Source: Salticus scenicus
Lineage: Eukaryota > Arthropoda > Arachnida > Araneae > Salticidae
Length of the DNA stretch: 64,000 nucleotides
Assembly (NCBI GenBank): GCA_963930645.1
Contig: OZ005662.1
Location: forward strand, 74,173,341-74,237,340
Reading direction: 5' to 3'
The notes beneath the pieces were generated by a model. It was not told the origin of the DNA. It did no database searches and saw nothing but the letters and a program-made list of their open reading frames with translations. Of the stretch, positions 1-11,889 are shown in pieces. The translations under genes were made by a program, and so were the position numbers. Each line of letters begins with the position of its first letter. Positions within the stretch are counted from its first letter, which is position 1.

Positions 1-883
1 AGTTATCATTTTAAAACAGAATTTTACTTATGTTATATGTACTTCTATTTACCGGAGATACATCGATTGTAGTCATATTTATTTCTAAAATGTTCGCAAA
101 AAAAATTTTTTTTTTCTATACACCCATTTTGAATAATACACAAAGAAAATTTTTTCATAAGAACTATTTTACGTATCTATGCGTTTTATGTTTATATGCA
201 GAAGGTTATTTTTCCCAGAGCAAGTTATAAAAAATGAATTTTGAATAAGTTTATATGAAAACTGAAGTTTCTGAATACAATATGTTTTATACTATCTTAT
301 TTAAACTGTTTTTATAAATTTAATCAATATCAGAAAATTACGAAAACGTGAGCTCACTGAATAAAATTTTATAAAAAATGATGTTTTTTTTTTTTTTAAA
401 TCTTATTCTGTATCATGTAAAATTTCATTAAGTGAGATTCTTATAATAAGTGTAATACTATTTTTTTGTTACACATTTTTATGTTAATAGTTATATTTAT
501 AATTTTCTATATTAGATTATAATAAGAAATTCTTTTCGTAAAATATTCTATAAGATTAAAATTTAAATTCTTTCCTCTTGCGTGATAAGCATGTATTAGA
601 AAAGCAAAATATATGCATATCATTTAAACAATTCAAATTTATTTCATTAGATATGCGTTTAGACTTTTATATTATATTTTATTCTCACAGTAGGGCAATA
701 AAGTATGAGATAAAAGCAACAGAATAAAATCTTTCTTTATAACATGAATGAAACAATGTTATTCAACGTTTATGAAATTTAACAAATTCTTTAAAGTCTT
801 CTTTTGAATTGAACAAAGGTACAGATTTAATGAATATATAAAACGATTTCGTTGATAAAATTTTTTTTATGGAATTTATATAA

Positions 884-917
<34 letters not shown>

Positions 918-1100
918 GTTATTTGCAAGCAAAAAAAAAATATGCAAACTAGAAATTGAATCTATTAAATTTATTCAAATTCTGCGCATTTGTTTCTGTG
1001 TATTTTCCTTTATATCTATGTAACAAAAACCTTCATACTCTCAAAAATAGCATTCTGATACACATAAATACGTTTTAAAAATTATTGAATTTCATTTAAA
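1..1100. other. A+T-rich DNA, no gene seen
   Basis: No coding signal is seen. The stretch holds homopolymer A and T runs and an (AAT)n microsatellite at about 882-916. The short ORF near the start is A+T-rich with no recognisable domain. Confidence 0.7.
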
Positions 1101-1334
1101 AGAAAATGTACCGCCTTCATCTAAAACGAAAAGTCATTTTTTGCATCCCAAAACTAGAAATATAGATTTACCAGCTATGCGTATAAGGTAAACAAATAAC
1201 GTGGACGTAATGGACCCATAATTTCTAGTCTATACTTTTCTAGATAGTGAAACAATAGAAACAATATTATTGTAATATATATTTTTTTTTCTACCTAAAG
1301 GTTGTCTGAGTGAGTAATGCTGACCGGGGTGTCG

Positions 1335-1407
1335 CCCTGGATAGCTCAATTGGTAGAGCCTTGACCTTGTAAGTCAAAGATCCGGGGTTCGACTCCCGGT
1401 CCAGGCA
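1335..1407 (+). tRNA. tRNA-Thr(TGT)-like gene, unit 1 of a tandem pair
   Basis: A 73-nt cloverleaf can be read. The anticodon arm is TTGAC / CTTGTAA / GTCAA, giving anticodon TGT (Thr). The D-arm/A-box region is TAGCTCAATTGG and the B-box region GGTTCGACTCC; the acceptor 3' strand is TCCAGGC followed by discriminator A. Two faults are visible: base 1 is C opposite C72, and the T stem has a G-G opposition (CGGGG against CCCGG) that is present in most copies in this window. A TTTT run follows, suitable as a Pol III stop. It may be a tRNA gene amplified with its flanks, or the tRNA part of a repeat. Whether it is transcribed cannot be told. Confidence 0.6.
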
Positions 1408-1623
1408 TAATTTTCACTCAGTCGGAAAAAATAAAATTTCAATAAATATGATTTTCTTCCACAGTTGATTGCGTGATTTTAATAAAAATTGTATTTCTTT
1501 CTCCCATTATCTAATGGCGTTTTCCATTTCCTGCGGTTTATTTCTGTCGAGCTATCTACATGATAGACCACAGATGTATCTGCCTAAAGGTTGTCTGAGC
1601 GAGTAATGCTGACCGGGGTGTCG

Positions 1624-1696
1624 GCCTGGATAGCTCAATTGGTAGAGCCTTGACCTTGTATGTCAAAGATCCGGGGTTCGAGTCCCGGTTCAGGCA
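1624..1696 (+). tRNA. tRNA-Thr(TGT)-like gene, unit 2 of a tandem pair
   Basis: Same 73-nt body as the upstream copy, with a restored G1-C72 pair. Acceptor GCCTGGA pairs with TTCAGGC through one G-T. The anticodon loop is CTTGTAT (TGT), so base 38 differs from its sister. A and B boxes are intact, and the T-stem G-G opposition is kept. Upstream (CCTAAAGGTTGTCTGAG) and downstream (CACTCAGTCGGAAAAAA) flanks match the first unit, so the duplicated segment is much larger than the tRNA. Period between the units is 289 bp. Confidence 0.6.
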
Positions 1697-2117
1697 TTAT
1701 TTTCCCTCAGTCGGAAAAAATAAAATTTCAAGAAACAAAATTAGTTATGAATCCGTTGTGTTGCGAAAAATTCTCGTTTATTTCCTCGGGTTATAAACCA
1801 AGATTATAGTTACTAAAACTCGCCTCTTGAATTCGCAATTATTTACAGAGATTTTTTAAATAAGTTTGATCCCGGTAATACAGGAAAGTGCTCTAGAATT
1901 CTAACAGGAGTTTCTGCAACCCGCTAGCAAAGGGAACTATAACTGAAAAGGATGACATACTAAAGACACAATTTATTTTCTATTTGTCAATTACAGATGT
2001 TTTATTTTAACACGCTTTTATTAGCTTCACCTGTATGTATGTATGTTTGTATGTATGTTTGTAACTGCTCTGGAAGCAAACAAAAAATTTATACTGTAAA
2101 AAAATACTTTCCCTACG

Positions 2118-2192
2118 TGAACGATGTGGCGTTGAGGTAAGGCTCCACGCTACGAACCTAAAGGTCCAGCGTTCGATCCTAGTCAGAGGAGA
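2118..2192 (+). repeat. Short tRNA-like SINE fragment (uncertain)
   Basis: A G+C-richer patch contains a B-box-like word (GCGTTCGATCCTAG) about 40 nt after a weak A-box-like stretch (TGGCGTTGAGGTAAGG). It could be a decayed tRNA-derived SINE head. No second copy was found in the window. Confidence 0.3.
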
Positions 2193-2261
2193 TTTTTTTT
2201 AAATGGTTTTTGTTTAATTCTAAATTATTTTAATTAAAGATTTAAATGTATGTAAATATTA

Positions 2262-2315
2262 GGGTGTGTCACTCACACGATTTTCTCTTACCCTGCATTT
2301 TAATACTAAGATAGA
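2262..2315 (+). repeat. Dispersed repeat, also at about 8198-8250 (minus)
   Basis: GGTGTGTCACTCACACGA followed by TTTTCTCTTACCCTGC and an ATACTAAG-like end is matched in reverse complement near 8198-8250. TGTCACTCACACGA may be a terminal or subterminal motif of a DNA transposon. Element ends are not defined. Confidence 0.5.
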
Positions 2316-2319
2316 TATT

Positions 2320-2520
2320 TTGTGCTTTTTTAGTTCACATTTCTATAAAAGCGTGTTTTTTGATTTTTTAAAACTATAATATTATTAGTATTCTACTGCT
2401 GTAGAAAATGATAGTAATTACATTACTTTATTGGAATAAGATTGAAAAACCATGTAAAGTTATCCTTTAAAAAAGCGGAACAAATTTGTTTAGGTAAATG
2501 TTATTTCATCTCAATTTTGA

Positions 2521-2560
<40 letters not shown>

Positions 2561-3850
2561 CATTAAAATTCTGAATAAAATTATTTAGGCGTTATTTATG
2601 AAAACATTTGAACTTTTGAACGATATGTTGTCATTATTAAATCTTTTTTTTTTATGATTAACCTATGTTTGTGGTTTTGGAATTTACGAAGCTCGATGTC
2701 AATTTTCGAGTATGCTGATATACTCAATAATAAGTATATGGGATTTTTAAATTTGAGTCTATTTATTTTGGAGCTATTTTAAGTATGTGACGTACTCAAA
2801 TTTCACACAATTTTACTCATATTTGAGTATTTGTGCTCCTTTATTTTCTTCAGTGTGGCATTTTATAAATGTAACTTCCTTGAAATTAATAAAATTTGTG
2901 ATCGATATCGCTGTAAACTCCCTGATAATAACTCAAAAATCGCGTTTCGCTACGTGATCAAAGCCATCGAACCGTATGTCTCATAGGATGTGTGGTCGAT
3001 GGCTTTTATATTTAGCTTCACTTGAGACAAGCTTGACTGCAAATGACAAGGAATTATGAATTTGCGAGAATCTAGGTAGCTTATGGTTTCAAATCTATAT
3101 TTAAGCTTAGAAAACTCAGAAAATATAACCACATTTCGTTTGCAGGTTAAGCCTTTTTTGAATAGTAACATAATAAATAACAAGCATATTTCAGAGCAAG
3201 AGTTTAAAAATGTATTTGCATTTACATAAAATATAATATTGAGTCGATTACGACCTTTAAATATAAAATTGATTTTTTACAAATAAAAAGCTATTTTACC
3301 TTTAAAACGACGTAAATTTTTAAATGTATAATCGAAAATTTTACATATATATTACTTCAACAAAACAGTCATTTCTTATAATATCTAAATATATGTTATG
3401 AAAGAATGTAAACATTTTTAATTTTTAAAATAACTATAATTAATAAACATTTAAATGTATTACAAACTTTTAAATGCATATTTTAAGGATTATAATTTTT
3501 TTTCGAAATATAGTTTCATGACATCTATTTAAATATAAAAGAAAAAGTTTATCTGTAAACAAGGAAGATATTGATTAGATACATAGATGTATAAATGTAT
3601 TGGGTATAAATACTAATGCCATTTAAAAAATTATTTTTTATTTCAATTTACTTCAACAAAATTATTAATTTTTATAAATTATCATTTTATTAACGTTTTA
3701 CTATTTTTTCCATCATTAATTACTCACAGGAAAAGTGTAAATATCACAATTTGTACAAACATATGCTAGCTTGTACACATCATAGTCATTTTTGTGAAGG
3801 GTTTATATAAAAATACTAAACAGCATACAATAAAGCAAAAAGTTTTTAAA
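2320..3850. other. A+T-rich DNA with a poly-A run and a small hairpin
   Basis: A 36-base A run lies at about 2521-2556. A short hairpin has arms AAAGCCATCGA near 2960 and TCGATGGCTTTT near 2996. Around 2700-2860 the word ACTCAAATTT and its complement recur, ending in CTTCAGTGTG, perhaps a decayed TIR element. No gene seen. Confidence 0.55.
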
Positions 3851-4071
3851 AACTAGGGAACGCTGCCCTCTATTCGCTCTGCTTACCAACCCCCGAGATA
3901 GGGTTCAAATCGGGCCGATTTGCTTCACTAATCGATAGACGATTCGCTTTCCTCATTAACCCCTGCGTAGATTTACCCACTTATTCGCTTTGTCCTTCAT
4001 TGAATAGGAATATTAATAATGCATAACACAAGATAAAAGCAGAATGACATTGTGGAAATCCGCATATTTGA

Positions 4072-4315
4072 GACCCACCAGTGGCCGAGCGGTTCTGCGC
4101 TCAAGTTTGGCAGATGTGAGTTGCCGGGTTCGATCCCAGGTTTCACTCGTTGACCCAGCTATTCGGAGTTTTCCGTATTTTTCTCTGAAACTTTCGTAAA
4201 TACGGGCTAGGACTCCTCAGAAAGACCCCCAAGGAGGGCACATCTCCCCCTTCCCTAAAGCCTAGGACCGTAGTGCAGTCAATCAGTCTTAATACCACGA
4301 ACCGAACCCAACCTC
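4072..4315 (+). mobile_element. tRNA-derived SINE, family B, copy 1
   Basis: The head resembles a Leu/Ser-type tRNA: TGGCCGAGCGGTTCTGCGC (A box) followed by CCGGGTTCGATCCCAG (B box). A body follows (ATTCGGAGTTTTCCG, CGGGCTAGGACTCCTC) and ends in CGAACCGAACCCAACC. Head, body and order are repeated in reverse at about 8315-8555. SINEs are non-coding and move using a partner LINE's reverse transcriptase. No clear target duplication was identified. Confidence 0.75.
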
Positions 4316-4544
4316 ATATTTGCTATCACATTGAAATACAACATATTTAATATTATATCGTGTTTTAAATGTAATAGAATGTCAGTTCGTCAAAAGAATG
4401 AGAATTTGCCACTTTATCGGGAGGAAACATGCGCTAGCTAGACACACAAAATAAACAACGACGACAGTAATTTCTCCGTAAGAGACAGAGAGAAATTCGT
4501 TGTATCTAAACCATTTAGCGTTACAGATTTAGTTCATAACCCCT

Positions 4545-7230
4545 TTGGAGACTTTAATTTTTGTCACTATTTAGTGATGAATTTTTGGGTATAATTGCTT
4601 GTTTAATGAAATTAGGAACTTATTTTTTTCTTTTGCTTATATTTTTTACTATTGTTTTTTTTTTTTTTTTCCAATCAATTATTTGGGCGGTTTCCAATCA
4701 AATTTCTGCTAAACGATACAATTTTTTCTGTTTTAAATCCAGTCTATACTTAATAATAATTTAAATATTATAATAGCTAAAAAATATACTTTTGATAAAT
4801 TTAAAGTTCTTGTTTCTCAAAACATAATTTTAGTACATGTATTAATATATATATATGTGTGTGTGTGTGTTGTGTGTATATAAAGAATTTTTATGCAAGA
4901 CAAATTTTCCTGAAATGTATGGAAATCAATCTATAGAAATATTAGCATCATTCAAAAAATATTATACAATTTACTTTTAGCATAATGGCTCATAAATATG
5001 AATTGTCTTTTTTTTTTTTTTTTTTTAACGTTCGACTATTATTACCATGATTGATTGCTAATTAAGTTTAGTACTTATTACCACAATTACTTTAAACAGT
5101 GATACAAATAATATTTATTTTTAATAAAAACTGATAAAAAATAAATAAATAAATAAAATAAAAAATTCTGATCAGTACACAATAAAGCAAGGACGTTAAA
5201 ATATCGGAGTGTGCTTTACATGTGTCCAATAAGACATACATAAAAAAGAAATTACCTAATTAATAATTACTAATTATTCATCCACATTCACAGCAAATTT
5301 CTGCTCAGTAGCATAATTATTAACTATTTCTAATGCAGTATTTTTTTCTGCCATTTGCAAAGTATTCTAGAGGAAAGTTCAAGACTGTTAAACATTTTGA
5401 AAAGTCATTTTTGATGCTACTTGTTGATGGTTTTACCGAGTATATTATGCTGATGTAGGAAATTACTGATTCTAAAATCTGGTGACATTTAGAGTAAATT
5501 TCAGTAGTTTGAACTTTCTAGTCATTAAATCTGTTTCAAATTTTTCATAGGTTAAAAAACGCTGACTTTGTATTCTGAATAACTAGGAAACATGTCTACC
5601 GAGGATAACGTTAATGAATAAAAATGACACTATCATTTAGGTTTTCTAAGTTTAGAGAAGTTAATATTACAGTTAATGGACTCTTCCCTGTTTCGTCTGC
5701 TCAATCATGTGATAGAGGAAAACGAATAATCGAATTCTGAGAATCGAATTCAATTAAATATTGTTCTTAAGAACAAAAATGTTAATATTTAATATAAAAT
5801 AAAATAAAAGTAATATTGTGCATTTGTAAACAGTAGAATAGTTGTATTTGTAAATTTAATAATTTTTTAAAAACACTTTATGTGTTTATTTATTTTCAAC
5901 TGTAAGAATCGATTTTTGTATGATTTAGTGTAACTGTTACATGCGGAATGCTTATGGATTATAATTTGAAAATTTAAAATGTTTTCATTTAATTTAATTG
6001 CATAAAGGTGTTACAACAAGTTAATTAACTTAGTTACTGGTCTAAACGGATTTACGCATTACGACATTGCACTGTCAATGATTTAAGTACCAAAAATCAG
6101 AGTATTTAACATGTTCTTCATGAACATCAATAACAAATAAAAACTAAATGATGACTGTAAATGTATACAGCAAACAAAAGGTGATGAATAATGATATAAA
6201 ATGGATTAAAAATGATGCTGTATAAGAAAAAAAAAAAAAAAAACACAGATTAAATACGATTGATCAAAAATAAGAATAGAAAATATGTTATTTCAGCAAT
6301 CGCTATAGTTAAACAAGACTTAATAGACTGCTATTTGTTTTTCCTCTATCGTGGGACCTCTGACGTCAGGTGGGAAGAGCCCATTGTGTGATTTAGGATA
6401 ATATATTAGTTAATTAGGCTATTATATAAAAGGAATGCTGAATTAAATGTGCTATATATCAGCTTTTTCCTGATTTATAATATGAATATTAGAGGTTAAA
6501 TTCTTCGTTTTTACATGACATTTGTAGTTTATGGCAATATTAGTTATTTGTCGTTGAATATATGTTAAATTCAGGTAACTTTTTAAAATTTATTTTGCGT
6601 GCATTCATTTTTACTTTTAACCCTATGTACTCATGGGATTTTTTTTTATTTTTTTTATTTGGGATTTCGAAATAACCGTTGAGATTCATATGTCGTATTA
6701 TGAAAATGTAATTTATGCTATCATTTTTTAAAAGATAATACATACATTGAATATTAGTTAATTTTAGACTGATTTAGAGTCCTTCCTTTTTTACTCTCAA
6801 CACTGCAGATTCCGTTATTTCGTTGATTCACACTGTAAACAAATTTTGGAAGCTTGGGGCAAATTGTTGCCCAGTATTTACCAATAATGTTTCTTGAATA
6901 CATTAGCATAATCATTAAAAAAAAAAAAAAGGACTTTTAAATTCCTGAAATATAAACGTCTCATAGAGAAGAACATGTTATTCTTAGGCACTTACTCCAA
7001 ACTTATAAAATCTAGGAACGTATCCGATATAAAAAAGGTTACATTATCAAAATTTTTTACAGTGTATGATGTCGTTTATTATCAGATTATTATTATTTTC
7101 ACTACCTTTACGAATGTATAAACCTTTTCATAAGTAGGAAAATTATATTTTCATACAAAGTCCAAATTCTAAGTCTAAGATGTTCGGCAATAATAAAATT
7201 ACACGTGGTAATGTGCTTGTAGCATGAGAT
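4545..7230. other. A+T-rich DNA, no gene seen
   Basis: Long A/T runs at about 4653-4670, 5010-5026, 6227-6243 and 6919-6931, a TA/TG microsatellite at 4848-4880 and an (AAAT)n run near 5140-5160. No reading frame with a recognisable domain. Confidence 0.6.
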
Positions 7231-7261
7231 ATTTCTGATTTACCATTTTTACTTTCTCTTA

Positions 7262-7760
7262 CCTAAAGGGTCGAGAAAGTATTGTTTTAGGGTCAAATTT
7301 TTGAACGTGAGTTTTTGTTATATTTACATGTTCTGAGGTCCCCTGAATACGAAAATCATGTTTTTAGCGAATGGTCTGTCTGTTATCAGCATATTTCAAG
7401 AACAAATAGTAGCAGAAATTCCAAACTCGGTATTCTAAATGTGTATCATTTAGGGATGCTACAGTAAATTTTTCGTTGAGGTGAAGCAAATGGTTCGTGT
7501 ACAGGGACACTCAAAAGTATTCAAATACATTACGTGTATGGGGAAAATTGCAGGTAAGTAGAGTTTAACATCTATAGACTGCACTAAATCAAATGAAACG
7601 GATATATATTTTTTTAATAGAGATAGTTAACTAGGAAAAAATTTTGTGTATGTAGGAGCCCCGCCTCTCCCCCTGGGGGGAAGTCCCCCCTCGAGGGAAG
7701 TAAATTTTCATGATGGGTATCTTTCAAAAGAGCTCGCGAATACCTTTAAAACGAATAGTT
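7262..7760 (+). repeat. Dispersed repeat of the 'gtcgagaaagtattg' type
   Basis: The block GTCGAGAAAGTATTGTTTTA, a 'gtctgtctg' stretch near 7375 and GTTCGTGTACAGGGACA (7495-7510) recall the consensus of the tandem array at 61.3-62.2 kb, which repeats GTTCGTGTACAGGGACA. The element class is not known. A G+C-rich patch (CCCCCTGGGGGGAAGTCCCCCC) is at about 7670-7690. Confidence 0.45.
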
Positions 7761-7844
7761 GAACCATCGAGCTACGATAAATAAGTAAATACGATAAATA
7801 AATAAATAAAGTTATGGATTTTTTTTTCATTTTTAACCAAAAAA

Positions 7845-7995
7845 AAATTATGTGCAATATTGAGAATATATATATATAGAGAGAGAGAATATATATATAT
7901 ATTTAGTGTTATACTACTTCTCTAATATGGAAATCGTCAGCATTATCATAAAAGATAATTTTTTTTAATAATAATTTTAATAATTTATTTTTAAA
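7845..7995 (+). repeat. Dispersed repeat copy; others at 13.9 and 58.2 kb
   Basis: The sentence 'ttatactacttctctaatatgg' then AAATCGT...GCATTATCAT recurs at about 13885-14060 and 58150-58350. The copy contains a TA/GA microsatellite at 7866-7902. Class unknown; coordinates approximate. Confidence 0.6.
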
Positions 7996-8314
7996 AAACA
8001 GAAATATTTTTTAATAACTGAATTAAATTTTATATAAATGTAGGTGCATTAATGAAACGGGGGGTTGAAGGGATCAGTAGCTCCCTTTACACAGAACTAA
8101 TTATCATATAAATCTCTTCCTAAGCCTAAATGGAATAATTTAACACAACTTTACATAACAGTACTCGTTATCTTACCTCTTAATCTGCAACCTGTATTTA
8201 TAGTATTAAATAGCAGGGTAAGAGAAAGTCGTGTGAGTGACACACCAGAATACTTAATCTATTTTCAGCTCAGTAAAAAGTGCTTAGGTTGTGTTTGTGT
8301 TTTGGGAGTAAAGT

Positions 8315-8555
8315 CGATTAACTACACTAGGGTCCTAGGCCTGAGAAGTAGCGCTCTCTCAGGACTAGGACTGACCCCTCCAACCCCCTTAGAGTCTTTC
8401 TAAGGGGTTCTAGCTGGTATTTGCGTAATTTTCAGAGAAAGCCACGGAAAACTCTGAAGGGCTAGGCCGAAGAGTGGAACCTGGAATCGAATCTGGCTCC
8501 TCACGTCTACCAACTTTGAGCCCAAAACTGCTCGACCGCTGGTAGGCCCTCACTG
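8315..8555 (-). mobile_element. tRNA-derived SINE, family B, copy 2
   Basis: Reverse complement of the 4.1-kb SINE: B-box strand CCTGGAATCGAATCTGG and A-box strand GACCGCTGGTAGG are near 8475-8545. The body (AATTTTCAGAGAAAG, CCGAAGAGTGGAACC) and the G+C-rich tail near 8320-8400 follow in order. Confidence 0.7.
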
Positions 8556-9139
8556 AAGATAAATTCAAATAATCAATCTGTAGGAATTACTGTCCTTCTA
8601 TCTGTTCATTGTATGATGACGTAAGCAAAGAAAATTGAAGACCAAATGATGCAACATGTACGTACACTTGAAAAAGGTTAATAAACAAAGTAAAAAGTAT
8701 GATTCTTGTTTTACTTTACTTTTTTTCTTTTTCTTTACAAGAAGACAAAATAGAAGTAAAAAGTAGAAGTAAACGTGTAAAAAGCAGTTTTTCAAAAAAT
8801 AACTGTGTCTGCATGTGTTAAAAACTAGCCAGTAAGAAACAGCTTCATTTATTTTGTACTAAGAATAACATTTCTAAGAAAACATATTATCTTTAATAGT
8901 TTGAAAATGATTTCGTTTCTTCTAAAACAAGTTTTAGCTATATAGAATTTGATATATGGGTCATTGCCAACATAAGGGGTAGAAACCATGTCCCTTAGCC
9001 CTCAAAAATAGAAAATATTTTCAATCAGAAAAAAATTTACAACTAGGCTATTTCTTACGATTTTCTCTAGTTGAATATTATTATAAAAGTTTTTATTGTT
9101 GTTTATTTTTCTTAGAACTCGATCGGTAAAACCTGGAAT

Positions 9140-9755
9140 GTCCACTCCGTGGACTGTCCCCAAGGGAAGTCTGCAGAATATAGCATTATTTTCAAGCTTA
9201 ATATTAATGTTTTTTAATTACATTTTGATTTAAGCAGGACATAATTATCCTTAAAAATATATTTATTCAATTTTAGAGTTATAAAATGAATCTTGTTTTT
9301 TTAATTAATTTATAACAAATGTCCCTAATAAAATGCGTCCACTCCGTGGACAAATATTTAATTTCCCATAAAGTTCAGTAGATGGCACTGTCTGTCACCA
9401 GTGTGTAACTGAGAAGAAAGAGGGGGAAGCCATCTTTGTTTTTACCTACATGTGCTGAACTCAATGCTTTATTTCGTTCTGTTAAAATAGATTTCATCTG
9501 TGATACCTCTGTTTGGCTATCTCATCAGTCCACTCCGTGGTCAGAAGTATACAAGTAATTATAAGGATTATTTATTATCTAATTATTATTACAATTAATG
9601 ATTATAAGACTTAATTTAACACTAAAGTTAAATTGTTCCTGACGTTGTTGCTTTGTTCCTTAAAATTCAAAATCAGACATTCTGTCCACTCCGTGGACTT
9701 CCACTCCATGGACATCATTTGATCACGAAGTGGACACTTCTTTCCACGGAGTGGA
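9140..9755. repeat. Subterminal array of GTCCACTCCGTGGAC dyads (left)
   Basis: Copies at 9140-9154 and 9337-9351 (both exact), 9528-9542 (ends GTC), 9684-9698 (exact), 9700-9713 (CCATGGAC) and 9743-9755 (inverted). Arms GTCCAC and GTGGAC are exact complements around a TCC spacer, so each site is a dyad. Such motifs near transposon ends are commonly transposase-binding sites; that role is inferred here. Confidence 0.8.
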
Positions 9756-10380
9756 TACTTTCAAAATTAATCTTAAAAATAGATACATTTGAAAAATAAT
9801 CTAAATAAATTTGATAAATAAATTTTATCCCTTTATTTATTTATTTATTTATTTATTTTATTTTATTTTTTATTTTTTTTTTGTTAGCCTACTGATTGCT
9901 TAAGGTGCAATGGAAATATATTTTCCCCCTAACTTTTATATTTTTATTCGTGATTTTCTAAAAATGTCATTTCAACGTCTTTAAAACAGTATTTGCTATT
10001 TTTTACTGAACTCTTAAGCATTTCTCTTCATGCTTTAAATGTAACAACAGAATTCGTATTAATATAATTTTAAGAACAGTTTTATGAGTGTTGTTTACAG
10101 AGTAATGCAAAAGGATAATGTATACTATATGTCCTTTTTTTTTTTTTTTTTTTTTTTTTATTTTAAAGGTAAAATGTAGAAAAGGTGACATAACACTTTA
10201 GAAAAATAATTGCAAAAATATAATTAAATTTAGTTTCAGAAGAAAAAATAAATAAAAATATTTTTGTTTTACAGCAAAACTAAAATTGTTTTGTATTTTT
10301 ATTAATTGAATAACTTTTTATATATATATATATATATATAATCAATACTTAAAATATATATTTATTTTCTTTGCAGAAAT

Positions 10381-11665
10381 TTATTATGCTGTTCAAGAAA
10401 AATGGAAATTCGCATGTAACCCAATGCAGGACAAACAAATGTGCACAAACCTTCGCTCAAACTCAGTCAAAAAAAAAAAAAAATAGGTGGAGTTGAAAAT
10501 CAAAAAGATAAGAAAAATAACAAGAAAAGGAAACTTCCCAGCCAAACTACAGAAAAACGTAAAGAACAAAAAAGAAAAAGTATGCAGAGAGCAAGAGATA
10601 GACTAATGCTCCTATTACACACAACACGTTTTCACACAACTTTTGAGATAATTGTAAATTTGGCTCAAATCACGTCAATGCCCAGTGTAATAGGAATTGG
10701 GGATACGATCAATTTTTTCTGGCAAGTCAGACTGTGATAAACCAGTGAGAAGAAAGCTCTTTATGTACCCAGAAATGACAGCGCCGGCGGGAATTCATTC
10801 ACCGTTTTTCTCTTCGCTCTCCCATGTCGTCCCCGTTAAAACAGAGATAAATAGGTGTGCCTTGACATGTACTGTACACCGTGTAAACCAGTTTTTTGAA
10901 CAATTTTGATTCAACTATTGTAACCTTCTTTCGGTTTACAGCTTTCGAAAATTGGAGCAAAAATTGGATGAAATAAAAAGTCGCGTGAAACATCTTTGTG
11001 TATAATAAGAGCATAAGAAATTATCCGCAAGACATGAAGAAGGAAAAGCTAAAGAAAGATAAATATATCACAGAAGGAAGAATACTGTAGTTAAAATGTT
11101 TGAACAAATGAAATGAAGTGTTAGGAAAAAATGGAAGAACTAGAACAGAAATCAAAGGGAGAGATTGAAGAAACAGAATAATCTTTGAAGAACATCTCAG
11201 AGATGATACACCTCCTGAGACACCTCGTTCAGCAGCCATAAACATCACACTACCACAAATTAATCCATCTCTGAAAACAAAACCATCTGTATCATCATCT
11301 AGCAGACTAGAAGGTGGAAGAAAAAGGTCGAAAAAGAACAGTGAAAGGCTTTGTGAAGAAAACAAAAAAATGATTAGGAAGCTTGAAAAACACAAAAAGC
11401 ATGTGCAAAGATCTAAGGATGTGAAGTAAAAAAATAATACTACTGATTCTGAAAAACCCAAGAGAAAAGTGAAAAAAATTATCACAGAAGCAAATTCAAA
11501 AGAAATTGAGAAATGTATTATTTTTGGCGAGGTTATATAAAAGCCAATAAAAGAAAGTTTTAAAGGCGCAAAATCAAAGAAGAAACTTAAAGAAATCTTC
11601 GAAGTTTTAACAGGGAAAATAGCAAGGAAATACAAGTGTCTTCAACATATTAGATCAATCACATA
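10381..11665 (+). pseudogene. Decayed lysine-rich gene inside the 3.1-kb TIR element
   Basis: Plus-strand frames read as a highly basic, Lys/Arg/Glu-rich protein broken by stops and frameshifts. One open piece (10441-10737) carries KRKLPSQTTEKRKEQKRKSM. Downstream pieces read DDTPPETPRSAAINITLPQI (about 11197-11256), SRLEGGRKRSKKNSERL and a C-terminal stretch with KKLKEIFEVLTGKIARKYKC (about 11578-11637), ending near 11665. The charge pattern suggests a DNA-binding or coiled-coil protein. Its position between the dyad arrays suggests the element's own transposition or accessory protein. I do not recognise the family. The long minus-strand ORF over 11021-11635 is its antisense shadow. Confidence 0.6.
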
Positions 11666-11853
11666 AAAAAAAAAAAAGAAAGAAAGAAAGAAAGAAAGAA
11701 TATGCGGAACCAACAATTATTTTCCTGTTATTTTCATTTTTCAAAAGAATTAAAGTAAAAATATTTGTTGATTATTTTCTAAAACACAAGTAAAACAATA
11801 AGGATGAAAAGATACAGCTGCAAAATAACTTTCAGGTTTGGATATTTATAAGT

Positions 11854-11889
11854 GTCCACTCCGTGGTCAGTGATGTCCGCTCCGTTGGC
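11854..11889. repeat. Subterminal dyad pair (right end)
   Basis: GTCCACTCCGTGGTC at 11854-11868 and GTCCGCTCCGTTGGC at 11875-11889, degenerate copies of the left-end motif, about 180 bp inside the right TIR. Confidence 0.7.

Larger units (their letters stand above)
1294..1735 (+). repeat. Tandem 289-bp units carrying tRNA-Thr-like genes
   Basis: The motif CCTAAAGGTTGTCTGAG starts at 1294 and again at 1583. Each unit consists of this leader, GTAATGCTGACCGG, the tRNA, then TTTTCACTCAGTCGGAAAAA and an A+T-rich tail. The second unit is cut off after the tail begins. The same unit recurs at 44.5-45.3 kb. Confidence 0.75.
1108..2016. repeat. Dispersed TA-type repeat, interrupted by two tRNA-bearing units
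   Basis: Parts at about 1108-1280 and 1745-2016 match, in order, a continuous stretch at about 54345-54790 (shared words such as AAACTAGAAATATAGATTT and ATAAACCAAGATTA). The 54.8-kb end and the complete short copy at 51065-51238 show termini reading CACTGAGAAAAAA next to TA, as in Tc1/mariner-type non-autonomous elements. In this copy the middle is replaced by two tRNA-like units, so those arrived after the host repeat. Confidence 0.6.

Noticed and set aside
4561..4764. Membrane-protein-like small ORF
   Set aside because: Phe/Ile/Leu runs come from T-rich DNA; no start context, homologue pattern or flanking gene.
11021..11635. 204-residue minus-strand ORF, the longest in the window
   Set aside because: It is the antisense of the lysine-rich pseudogene; its Phe/Ser/Leu richness is what reversed Lys/Arg/Glu codons give.
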